Below the pieces are notes generated by a model, which saw only the letters and a program-made list of their open reading frames with translations, was not told the origin of the DNA and did not search any database. DNA of 64,000 nucleotides from Patulibacter minatonensis DSM 18081 (GTDB taxonomy: Bacteria; Actinomycetota; Thermoleophilia; Solirubrobacterales; Solirubrobacteraceae), in assembly GCF_000519325.1 (NCBI RefSeq), contig NZ_KI912613.1, forward strand, positions 585,836 to 649,835. The letters are read 5' to 3'. Made by a program: the position numbers and the translations under genes. This document shows, one piece after another, positions 24,975 through 32,955 of this stretch; the first letter of the stretch is position 1, and each line of letters starts with the position of its first letter.

Positions 24975-26095
24975 CCCTCGGTCGCGGGGCGCTCGGGCGC
25001 CTCGCGAAGCAGCACTTCGTCGTCCTCATCGCGTTCGTGGCCGCCGCCGCGTCATGCGTGGCCGTGCCCCCGGACGGCGAGTACGGGGACTACTTCGAGA
25101 CCCGGACGCTGATGTGCCTGTTCTGCACGATGGCGGTCATCGCAGCGCTCGACAACGTCCACTTCATCTCCGCACTCGCGGGGCGACTGGTGCGTGGACT
25201 CGGGACGCGGCGCCGGCTGATCCTCGGCCTCGTCTACGCGACGGCGCTCTGGGCGATGCTGATCTCGAACGACATGGCGCTGCTCACGTTCCTCCCGCTG
25301 ACCTACGTGGCGTTCGATGCCACCGGGAACCAGCGCTACCTCGCCTTCACGTTCATCATGGAGACCGCCGCCGCGAACCTCGGCGGGATGCTGACGCCCT
25401 TCGGGAGTCCGCAGAACCTCTTCCTGTACTCGTTCTACGAGATCCCGGCGGGCGAGTTCTTCGGGGTCATGGCGATCCCGTTCGCGGTCTCCATGCTGCT
25501 CATCACCGTGATCTGCCTTCGGGTCCAGGACGACGAGATCCGGGCCGTCGACCTCGACCAGGCGTTCAGGACCCGGCCGACGGTCGCGTACCTCGGCCTC
25601 TTCCTCCTGGCCATCCTCATCGTCTTCCGGGTGCTCCCGGTGTGGACGGGCTTCGTCGTCCCCGCGGCGCTCCTCGTGCTCGACCGCTCGGCCCTGGTGA
25701 AGCTCGACTACGGCCTGATGCTGACGTTCGTCCTGTTCTTCGTCTTCAGCGGGAACCTCGCCCGCATCGACTCGGTGAGCTCGGCCCTGGGCGAGCTCAT
25801 GGACTCCCACGTGCTGCTCTGGAGCACGCTCGGGAGCCAGGTCATCTCGAACGTGCCGTCGGCGATCCTCTTCGCCCAGTTCACCGACGACTACCGCGAG
25901 CTCCTGGTCGGAGTGAACATCGGGGGCGTCGGCACGGTCGTGGGATCGCTGGCGAGCCTCATCGCCCTCGCGAAGTACCGGGAGTACCAGCCCGGGAGGA
26001 CCGGCAGCTTCCTCGTCCTCTTCTCCCTCGTGAACTTCGGGCTGCTCGTCGTCCTCTTCGCCGTGATGAGCCTGGCGTTCGCCGTCGTGCTCTGA
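24971..26095 (+). CDS. Ion-transporter-superfamily (ArsB/citrate-type) permease
   Basis: 374 residues with about ten membrane helices. Two helical-hairpin signatures of this superfamily are visible: SNDMALLTFLPL followed by GGMLTPFGSPQNLFLYSFY in the first half, and SQVISNVPSAILFAQF in the second. Family members move citrate, other organic anions, arsenite or Na+/H+; this one is shorter than classical ArsB (about 430) and the substrate is unknown. GTG 24971 shares GTGA with the TIR gene stop, so the two products are made together. It ends 20 bp from the convergent TrkA/RyR gene. Confidence 0.82.
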   Translation: MTLGRGALGRLAKQHFVVLIAFVAAAASCVAVPPDGEYGDYFETRTLMCLFCTMAVIAALDNVHFISALAGRLVRGLGTRRRLILGLVYATALWAMLISNDMALLTFLPLTYVAFDATGNQRYLAFTFIMETAAANLGGMLTPFGSPQNLFLYSFYEIPAGEFFGVMAIPFAVSMLLITVICLRVQDDEIRAVDLDQAFRTRPTVAYLGLFLLAILIVFRVLPVWTGFVVPAALLVLDRSALVKLDYGLMLTFVLFFVFSGNLARIDSVSSALGELMDSHVLLWSTLGSQVISNVPSAILFAQFTDDYRELLVGVNIGGVGTVVGSLASLIALAKYREYQPGRTGSFLVLFSLVNFGLLVVLFAVMSLAFAVVL

Positions 26096-26114
26096 GCTCC
26101 GCGGCGGGGCGGGC

Positions 26115-28585
26115 TCAGCTCGCGGACGCGTCGTCGTCGAGGGCGTAGGACGCCGCGAAGCGCGCCGCGGGGACGATCCACTGCTTCCCCGCGTCGTCCT
26201 CGACGACCCAGTCGCCTGCCCGCGCGGTCTCGATGCCCTCCGTGGACACGACCTGCTCGCCGGCACGCGTGGCGCGCGCCGAGACGACCCCGGTGCGTCG
26301 ATACGTCTCGCCCTGCACGTGCTCGTACGTCCGACGGAAGTCGGTGTCGGTGACGGACCACGCGTTGCCGTCGGCGTCGGACACCCGCCAGTCCCCCGGC
26401 TGCGCCGACATCTCGGCCCCGCTCTCGGTGCCCCACGCCCACGAGGCGTCGAGCCTGCGGGCGGCGACCGAGCCGCTGCGGCGGTAGCGCCTGCCGGAGT
26501 CCCTGCTGTGGGATTCGAAGGGGATGTAGCCCATGGCTTCGAGGTGCTTCAAGCAGTGCTCCAGACTCGCCACCGTGTAGGCGCGGTCCCGGTCCGGGAG
26601 GTCCTCCCACGGCACCAGGCCCGGGTGCCGCAACGTGCGGTTCGGCACCTCCCGGCGCGGTCCCGGTCGGAATCCACCGGCGAGATAGTACCGCCACCAC
26701 GACTCGTGCTCGAGGTGCGCAAGGTCTCGTACCTCGTCGCTCCCGAGGCGCGCCGGGACGCGGCTGCCCCGTGACGGCGGGAGCCACGTGCGACCCGCAC
26801 GCATCACGATCTGCAGGGCCACCGCCACCCGACGGCGGTTGCTCTCCCGATAGAACCGGGACAGGTCGTCCCACGGGAGCTGCCCGGGGCCCGGAGGGCC
26901 GTCGCCCGGCGACCGGGTGGCGACGTACTGCTCGTGGAGCCGGCGGGCGATCCGCTCCCACCCGTCCTCCGGCAGGACCTCGACGGTTCGCTCGCCCGTC
27001 CGGTGCGTGGCCACCAACGTGAGTCCGAAGGTCGTCACGTTCTCCAGCACGTTGCCCGCGGCGATCCCCTGGACACCGTCGTGCCACGCCAGGAACGGCA
27101 CGTTCGGGTACCGCAGCGCCAACCTGCTCGTCAGCTGCCCCTGGTCCTCCGACGGCTCCGTCGCCACGACCACCAGCGCCGGGAGCTCGGTGTCGAGCGC
27201 TGCAGCGACGGACGCGACCGCCGGGACCGCGGCGACCGGCGTCGGCCGTTCGCCCCCGTCGATCCGGTCGCCGTACCACTCCTGCCCGCGCACGTGATCG
27301 ATGAGCAGCTCCTCCGCGTCGGGCGCGATGACCACGACCTCGAGGTCGGGCGGGGTCCCGTCCACCGCCTGCTCGCGACGGTGCTGGACCAACTCCTCGA
27401 GAACCGCGACCGCCATGGGCGTCGAGCCGAGCACCACGAGTCGCCGCGGGTCGTGCCCCAGGGCCTCGTCGACGACCTCCTGGGCCGTCACGCGGAAGAG
27501 CCCGACCGTGTCCGTCAGCAGCTCGTGGTCGTCGGCGATCTGCCTGCGCCGCCACGCCTCCGCGTGCCGCGGATCGTCGAACCGCGCGACGAGGCGTGGC
27601 GAGGCGGCGTCGGTCGCCAGGTCGCCGACGACCGAACGGACGTGGCCGGCGATCGTGAGGGTCTCGCTGGCCTCCGGAGTGAGGATGTACGCGGCGCACA
27701 ACCGATGCCGGTGCCCGAGGGGCCCGCGACCCACGAGCAGCCGCCGGATCTGCTCCGGGTCCGTCGGGTCGCCGTAGACGGCGCGGACGCCCCGCCTCCG
27801 GAGCTCGCCGACGAAGGGGTTGCCGCGGGTGGGCTCGAGCAGCACGACCGTGCTGCCGTCGAGGTCGTGGTGCGTGAGGATCTCGATGAACCGCCGCGTC
27901 AGGTCGTCGAGCCCGACGACCAGGACGACGGACCGCGCGAACCGCGCCCGCAGGCCGTCGCGCTGGGAGACCAGGGCCGTGAGGCCGACCGCTCCCAGGG
28001 AGAGGAACGTCGTCAGGATCGCGGTCAGTCGGGCGACCTGGAGGGCGAGCGGCTTCGTCGGGCCGCACACGTCCTCGGCGCTCCCGAGGAAGAGCGACAG
28101 CGTCCAGGTGACCGGGGCCCAGAACTGCGTCTGCCCACCGGTGCAGCTGACGTACGCCGGGACCGCGAGCACCACCGTCGTGACGACGAGGCTCGCCGCG
28201 ACGAGGACCCCGAAGCCCGTCTCGGTCAGGCGACGCCACCTCCAGTAGAGCGCCGCCGCGACGATCGCCGCAGCGGCCATCACGAGCACCGTCTCCCACG
28301 AGGCGGGCTCCGCCGCCCGGGACAGCCACCGGGGGAGGTCGTCGACGACGCCGGGGCACGGACCTCGAACACCAGCAGGACCAGCGCCAGCACCATCACG
28401 GCGGAGGACACGACGATCCCCACGACCAGCGCGACGACCAACCACCGCGGGTCGTGCGCCTCCCGCACCAGCGGGCGCGCGAGCCTGCGGGCCCGGACCA
28501 GCCGCCACCACGGTGCACGGAGCACCCGCGGCGGCGTCGGGGTCCCGGCGGGAGGACGGTGCGCGCGGTCGGTCTGGCGGTGCAC
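26115..28585 (-). CDS. Membrane TrkA/RyR-domain protein with an apparent frameshift
   Basis: About 820 residues if a frameshift is repaired. From GTG 28585 a basic N-terminus and a first membrane helix (WLVVALVVGIVVSSAVMVLA) run to FEVRAP; the frame then goes wrong, while the frame one base off continues PGVVDDLPRWLSRA with three more helices. One extra C in the CCCC run (complement of 28353-28356) would join them. Two Rossmann modules follow (VVLVVGLDDLTRRF; LVVLGSTPMAVAVLEEL), as in potassium-channel regulators, then a RyR domain (about 26520-26730; HESWWRYYL, HPGLVPWEDLP) and two copies of a GDWxVxDxxGxxW module. RyR domains in bacteria are proposed to sense nucleotides. It could be an ion-flux effector gated by such a ligand. 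Confidence 0.7.
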
Positions 28586-28597
28586 GGAGGGCCGGCG

Positions 28598-28732
28598 TCA
28601 GCGGGCGTGGAAGCCGACGAGCCGCCGCGCGTCCACGTCGTCGGCCGGTGGCCGCCGGGGAACGCCCGGCCGGGAGTCCGCTCGGCCCGGTGGTGCGCCG
28701 AAGGAGACGGACGGAAGCGTCGAGGAGTGCAT
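28598..28732 (-). CDS. Possible 44-residue leader peptide
   Basis: An ATG at 28732 opens a frame (MHSSTLPSVSFGAPPG start) that stops 12 bp before the GTG of the TrkA/RyR gene and is in the same frame as it. It lies just downstream of the predicted -10 at 28768-28773. The sequence is Pro/Arg-rich and not recognisably conserved, so it may be chance or an upstream ORF affecting translation. Confidence 0.2.
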   Translation of the reverse strand: MHSSTLPSVSFGAPPGRADSRPGVPRRPPADDVDARRLVGFHAR

Positions 28733-28767
28733 CAAGAGGGTCGGTCGCGGTCGCCGAGGAGCGAGTG

Positions 28768-28812
28768 AGCGTAGTCGGAGGCACGCGGCGGGTCCATCCG
28801 CCAGATGGCTGA
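28768..28812 (-). promoter_or_regulatory. Island palindrome and -10 box for the TrkA/RyR gene
   Basis: 28797-28812 on the plus strand is TCCGCC-AGAT-GGCTGA (one mismatch). Reading leftward, 23 nt later comes TACGCT (complement of 28768-28773), the same spacing as in front of the TIR operon. The promoter would leave a leader of about 180 nt before GTG 28585. The remainder of the 431-bp gap to 29017 holds no convincing gene. Confidence 0.55.
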
Positions 28813-28930
28813 GATGGCCCGCACGGCGCGGTCAGGACCGACGAGGCGGGACTCCTGCGCGACAGGCCCCGGAGACGACGCACGGACGGGTCGGGCACGA
28901 CGGGGGAGATCCCCCACGGACCGCCCCCGA

Positions 28931-28946
28931 TCCGCCGTGCGGCGGA
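28931..28946. promoter_or_regulatory. Island palindrome between TrkA/RyR and LuxR genes
   Basis: TCCGCC-GTGC-GGCGGA, perfect, 70 bp upstream of the luxR-like start and 345 bp upstream of the divergent TrkA/RyR start. No obvious TANNNT lies 23 nt away in either direction. If the LuxR protein binds it, this would be an autoregulatory site. Confidence 0.6.
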
Positions 28947-29016
28947 GGCGCAGGATCCGGTTCGGCCGATGGGTCCGGGAGCCCGGACCGAGGCCACGAC
29001 CAGGAGCCATGACCGC

Positions 29017-29376
29017 ATGACCGCCCCCACCCCCGACCCCGACCACCGCGACGGCGCCCGGGCGCTGACTGCCCGTGAGCGCGAGATCCTGCTCCACGTC
29101 GTCGCGGGCAAGTCCAACCGCGAGATCGCCGGCGAGCTGTGGCTCTCGGCCCGGACCGTGCAGACGCACCTCAAGAACGCCTCCCGGAAGCTCGGCGTCC
29201 CGAACCGGACGTGCCTCGCCGTCGCGGCGCTCAGGCACGGCATCGTCCCGCTGCACCCGTCCGGGCCCGACGGGACCGACGACCGGCGGGACGACGGCCC
29301 CGGACCCCGCCGCCGCGCGACGCGACCGTTCCCCCGCCGTGATGCCCGGCACCATCGCGTGGTGACGCTCCGGTGA
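29017..29376 (+). CDS. Small LuxR-type DNA-binding regulator
   Basis: 119 residues. The only recognisable domain is a LuxR/NarL helix-turn-helix (about residues 14-75; LTAREREILLHVVAGKSNRE, SARTVQTHLKNASRKLGVPN). There is no receiver or ligand domain, and the C-terminal 40 residues are Arg/Asp/Pro-rich and disordered. ATG 29017 has AGGAG 10 nt upstream (29002-29006). It heads a rightward unit with the kinase-like and receiver proteins and is the best candidate for binding the TCCGCC-N4-GGCGGA palindromes; the activity of such a stand-alone HTH could be set by dimerisation with the receiver protein. Confidence 0.8.
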   Translation: MTAPTPDPDHRDGARALTAREREILLHVVAGKSNREIAGELWLSARTVQTHLKNASRKLGVPNRTCLAVAALRHGIVPLHPSGPDGTDDRRDDGPGPRRRATRPFPRRDARHHRVVTLR

Positions 29377-29457
29377 CGGACCCCACCCGGCCACGGGACC
29401 GCGGTTCGCGAAGCGTCGCGATCGCCGGTCGGGCGCCGGAACGTAGTCTTGCGGCAC

Positions 29458-31815
29458 GTGGACCACACCCCGATCACCCTGGCACCCGCCCGCTGGGTCG
29501 CCGGCACGCACCCGGACGCCCTCGGCGTGTACGCCGGGGCGGGACGCGCGGTCGCGGTCGCGGGAGCGCAAGGCCTCTGGATGGCGGTGGCCGAGACCAC
29601 CCTGGGCCCACGGGACCGCATCGTCGGTGTTCTCGGGTCGGCGGCCACGATCGCCGTCGGCGCCGCGGGGACCCGGCGCCCGGACGTCCTCGCCGACGCC
29701 GTGCGCGGCCCGCTCCCGGCGCCGGTGCTCCCCGGCCTCGCGATCGCGGCGGTGGCGGCCAGTCGACCCGAACGCAGCCCGCTCCTGATCCCCTCGATCG
29801 TGCTGACCGCGCTGGGGACCGGCAACACGGGCGAGCGGGGTGGGCTCGTGGTCGGGGCGGGTACCGCCGTGGCCTACCTCGGGGCGGTCGGCGTCGGCGC
29901 GCGCGCGTGGCGCCACCCCGACCGGCACCTCTGGTGGAACGCCGGGACCGCCTCCGCGTTCGTGGTCGCGGGGCTCGTGGGTTCGACCGTGGGCGACATC
30001 GCCCTCGGGGCCCGTGCGCTCGAGCGCCTGCACGGCCGACGTGCGTCCGCGGGGATCGCCGCCCCGCTCGCCGACCTCGTGACCCGGGCCGCGGCGATCG
30101 CGTCGGAGGTCGACGACCTGCTCGCCGCGATGGACCGCCCCCGGGATGTCGAGGAGGTGGGCGACGACGACACGCTGCGGCAGGCCGTCCGCGAGAGCCG
30201 GCGCCTCGCGATCCACCATCGCCTCAGCCCGCTCCTGGTCGCCGCCGCGCACGACCGTCCGCTCGCCCTCTCGGAGACCGTCGGCACGATGGTCGCCGCG
30301 TACCGGGCGGCCTGGGCGGAGAAGGACGTCCGGGTGACCGTCAGGGATCGCTCCGGCGACGGGGCGGCGGTCTCGGCTGCCGCGACGGCCGCCCTCATCC
30401 ATGTCCTGAAGGTCGCCCTCGACAACTGCGCGGCGCACGAGGTGTCGCCGCTCGCCGACGTGCGCGTGCGGATCGACGGGACCGCCGAAGCGCTGGTGGT
30501 GACGGTCGAGGACGACGCCGGCGGTGCCGTCCCGGCCAGGGCGACGTGGGGCACGGGGCTGACCGAGTCCGCAGCGCTGCTCGACGCGGTGGGCGGGGGG
30601 CTCGAGCTGGAACGCGGCCGCGCAGGCGTCCGCGTCGTCGCCACGGTCCCGCGACGCGACGGGACTCCGGCGGGCCGCCCGCTGCCGCGGGGCGTCGTCG
30701 ACCGGATGGACACCGACCTCGCGATGATCGCCCGACAGCTGCGTCGCGCGAACGTCCTCATGGGCGCGACGGGTCTCCTGACGGGACGGGACCGGCAGGA
30801 GCGTCGGGCGTGCCTCGTGCTGTTCCTCGCCGGGGCGGCGTTCGACGGCGTCCGCGGCCCGGCCCCGGGACGCTCGCGCGACGCGCCCGCGCTGCACGGG
30901 ACGCTCGTGGCGCTCGCCGGCCTCTGGCCCGCGGACGGTCGTCCGCCGTCGGGGACGATGGGCGCGGCACTGTTCCTCGACGGGTTCCTCAACGGCTCAC
31001 GCGTCCTCGGCCCGACGGGTGCGGCGGCCGGCGCCCTCGTCGCGTCCGCCCGTCGGGTCCGCGGATCCGTCGACCGCGGCAGGAGGGCGGAGAACGTCGT
31101 GTTCCCGCCGCTCTGCGCGGCGATCGGCCTGGCGGCCGGCCGCGGCCGGCGGGCGTTGCAGGTCGCCGAGGCCCGCGTCCAGTCCGGCCGGGCACGGTCG
31201 CGCCTGGTGGAGCAGATCGCCTACACGGCCCGCCTGCACCACAACATCATCAAGCCGCTCCTCGCCGCCCCCGCCTGGTGGGACGTCGTCGACGGCGACG
31301 CCGAGCAGCGACTCGTGCGGCTCTCCGCCGACCTGAGCTCCGTGCTGCGCGAGCTCCGTGCCCGCGTGGTCGCTGCGGATCCCTTGGCCGAGTTGCGCGA
31401 CCATCTCGCGGCCGTCCTCGCGCCGGCCGAGATCATCGTCGAGGGCGACCGTCCCGATCGTGCCGGTCCCGGCCCGCGCAGGAGCGACGACGTGGTGCTC
31501 GAACGGGCACGGCAGAGCCTGGCGCTCACGACCGCGGCGGAGGAGATCGCGGACGAGATCCTGGCGATCCACGCTCCCGGGCCGCTCGGCATCTGGCGTC
31601 TGACCCGCGTTCGGTTGCTCCTGCGCCGTGACGCTGCGGATCCGGGCCGCACGACGATCGAGGTGCGGACCGAGCCGCGACGCCCGGGGGCGCGGCGATG
31701 GGAGAATCGGACCCGGCTCGCGGCGGCGCTCGACCGGGTCGGCGGTCGCGCCGGCCCGACCGTGTGCGACGGCGGCTTCACCCTGTCCGTCCCCTCCGAC
31801 GTCCTGACCCCGTGA
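29458..31815 (+). CDS. Membrane protein with tandem histidine-kinase-like halves
   Basis: 785 residues from GTG 29458, placed 8 nt after a -10 box (TAGTCT, 29444-29449); TTG 29449 is an alternative. The first half has several hydrophobic segments (about 30-200), a possible DHp helix with RRLAIHHRLSPLLVAAA, and a HATPase domain (N-box KVALDNCAAHE, G1 VEDDAGG, G2 GTGL). The second half repeats the plan: hydrophobic segments, a helix with LVEQIAYTARLHHNIIKPLL, and a C-terminal region where the ATP-binding boxes are barely visible. It looks like a duplicated kinase whose second ATPase has decayed. Its stop overlaps the next start (GTGA), so it probably signals to that receiver protein. Confidence 0.65.
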   Translation: MDHTPITLAPARWVAGTHPDALGVYAGAGRAVAVAGAQGLWMAVAETTLGPRDRIVGVLGSAATIAVGAAGTRRPDVLADAVRGPLPAPVLPGLAIAAVAASRPERSPLLIPSIVLTALGTGNTGERGGLVVGAGTAVAYLGAVGVGARAWRHPDRHLWWNAGTASAFVVAGLVGSTVGDIALGARALERLHGRRASAGIAAPLADLVTRAAAIASEVDDLLAAMDRPRDVEEVGDDDTLRQAVRESRRLAIHHRLSPLLVAAAHDRPLALSETVGTMVAAYRAAWAEKDVRVTVRDRSGDGAAVSAAATAALIHVLKVALDNCAAHEVSPLADVRVRIDGTAEALVVTVEDDAGGAVPARATWGTGLTESAALLDAVGGGLELERGRAGVRVVATVPRRDGTPAGRPLPRGVVDRMDTDLAMIARQLRRANVLMGATGLLTGRDRQERRACLVLFLAGAAFDGVRGPAPGRSRDAPALHGTLVALAGLWPADGRPPSGTMGAALFLDGFLNGSRVLGPTGAAAGALVASARRVRGSVDRGRRAENVVFPPLCAAIGLAAGRGRRALQVAEARVQSGRARSRLVEQIAYTARLHHNIIKPLLAAPAWWDVVDGDAEQRLVRLSADLSSVLRELRARVVAADPLAELRDHLAAVLAPAEIIVEGDRPDRAGPGPRRSDDVVLERARQSLALTTAAEEIADEILAIHAPGPLGIWRLTRVRLLLRRDAADPGRTTIEVRTEPRRPGARRWENRTRLAAALDRVGGRAGPTVCDGGFTLSVPSDVLTP

Positions 31816-32909
31816 CGATCCCGCACCCGCCGATCACGTTGTTCTCCTTCGACGAGGACCGTGGCGACCACGCCGGGGCACGAGCCCTGCTCGAGCGCCG
31901 TCTCGGATGCACCCCGGACCACGGGTTCGCGGTCCTGTCGCACTCCAACCGCATCCGGTTGTTCGACGCGATCGCCGCGCAGGCGACGCCCGCGGTCGCG
32001 CTCGTCGACCTGCAGGCGGAGGACCGCCTCGACAACGAGTACTCGGGGCATCGCGTCATCGAGATCGTGCGGCGCCATCCCGAGCTGCACGCGTCGTGTC
32101 GGCCCGTCGCGTTCACCGCGTTCGCCTATCCGGGGGTCGTCGAACTGACCCGGCGCCACGGCGCCTACGGGGTGATCAGCAAGCAGTGGGCGCAGACCCG
32201 GGACGTCGACCCCGGTGCCGTCCGGGAGTGGCTGCGTGCGATCGCCGGCGCGCCGCCCGTCCCGATCGAGGAGACCGACGGGTTCCGGACGCTCGGACCC
32301 CGGCTCGAGGCCGGCACGGAGGGCGAGGACGAGGTCGTCGCCTGGTTCTTCCGGGACCGGCCGTCGATCGTGGAGCAGCCGTTCTTCTGGGACGTCGTCC
32401 GGTACCTCGCAGACGACCTCGACCGCCGGTCGATCGCCCGGTGGGTGCACGCCGACCACCCTGGCGTCAGCGAGCAGGCCGTGGAGCGGCACCTCGAGCG
32501 GATGGGCGACGCCGTGGATCCCCGGTACCGGACCCAGGGACTCCGCCTGGAGGAGTTGGCGCGAGACCTGATCGCCGAGCTCCCCCACCGCCGCGCGGCG
32601 CCGACCAACGAGGTCCTCCTCCGCACCCTGCACCGGCTGCAGGAGCTGGGGACGATGACGACCGACTACCGCGTGGTCGCCGCGGGCCGGATCGACGAGG
32701 AGGCCCTGTCGGTCACCCGGCGCGTCCAGCGCGCCCTCGAGCAGGTCCGCATCCAGGGCGGTCAGCACGCCCACCACGCCGCGCTGCTCGACGTGCTCCG
32801 CCGGCTGGAGCCGGACAGCGGCGGCCGGGTCCTCCACGCGCCGCTGATCCGCGGGGTCCACGGCGTGGTGGACACCTGGAACGCGTTCCAACCGGGCGAG
32901 CTGGACTGA
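31812..32909 (+). CDS. Receiver-domain protein with unusual C-terminal output
   Basis: 365 residues. The receiver (1-130) keeps every key residue: acidic DED at 14-16, phospho-acceptor Asp66 in VALVDLQAED, Thr102 and Lys124. The rest is not a standard output domain: RSIARWVHADHPGVSEQAVE (about 215-235) looks like a helix-turn-helix, followed by helical segments. It may be a transcription factor or a protein-binding switch. It is coupled by GTGA to the kinase-like gene. It ends convergently, 46 bp from the STAND gene stop. Confidence 0.7.
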   Translation: MTIPHPPITLFSFDEDRGDHAGARALLERRLGCTPDHGFAVLSHSNRIRLFDAIAAQATPAVALVDLQAEDRLDNEYSGHRVIEIVRRHPELHASCRPVAFTAFAYPGVVELTRRHGAYGVISKQWAQTRDVDPGAVREWLRAIAGAPPVPIEETDGFRTLGPRLEAGTEGEDEVVAWFFRDRPSIVEQPFFWDVVRYLADDLDRRSIARWVHADHPGVSEQAVERHLERMGDAVDPRYRTQGLRLEELARDLIAELPHRRAAPTNEVLLRTLHRLQELGTMTTDYRVVAAGRIDEEALSVTRRVQRALEQVRIQGGQHAHHAALLDVLRRLEPDSGGRVLHAPLIRGVHGVVDTWNAFQPGELD

Positions 32910-32955
32910 GGCGGACGAGCGCGGCCCGTCGCCGTCACCGCCACGGCTCCGTGTC

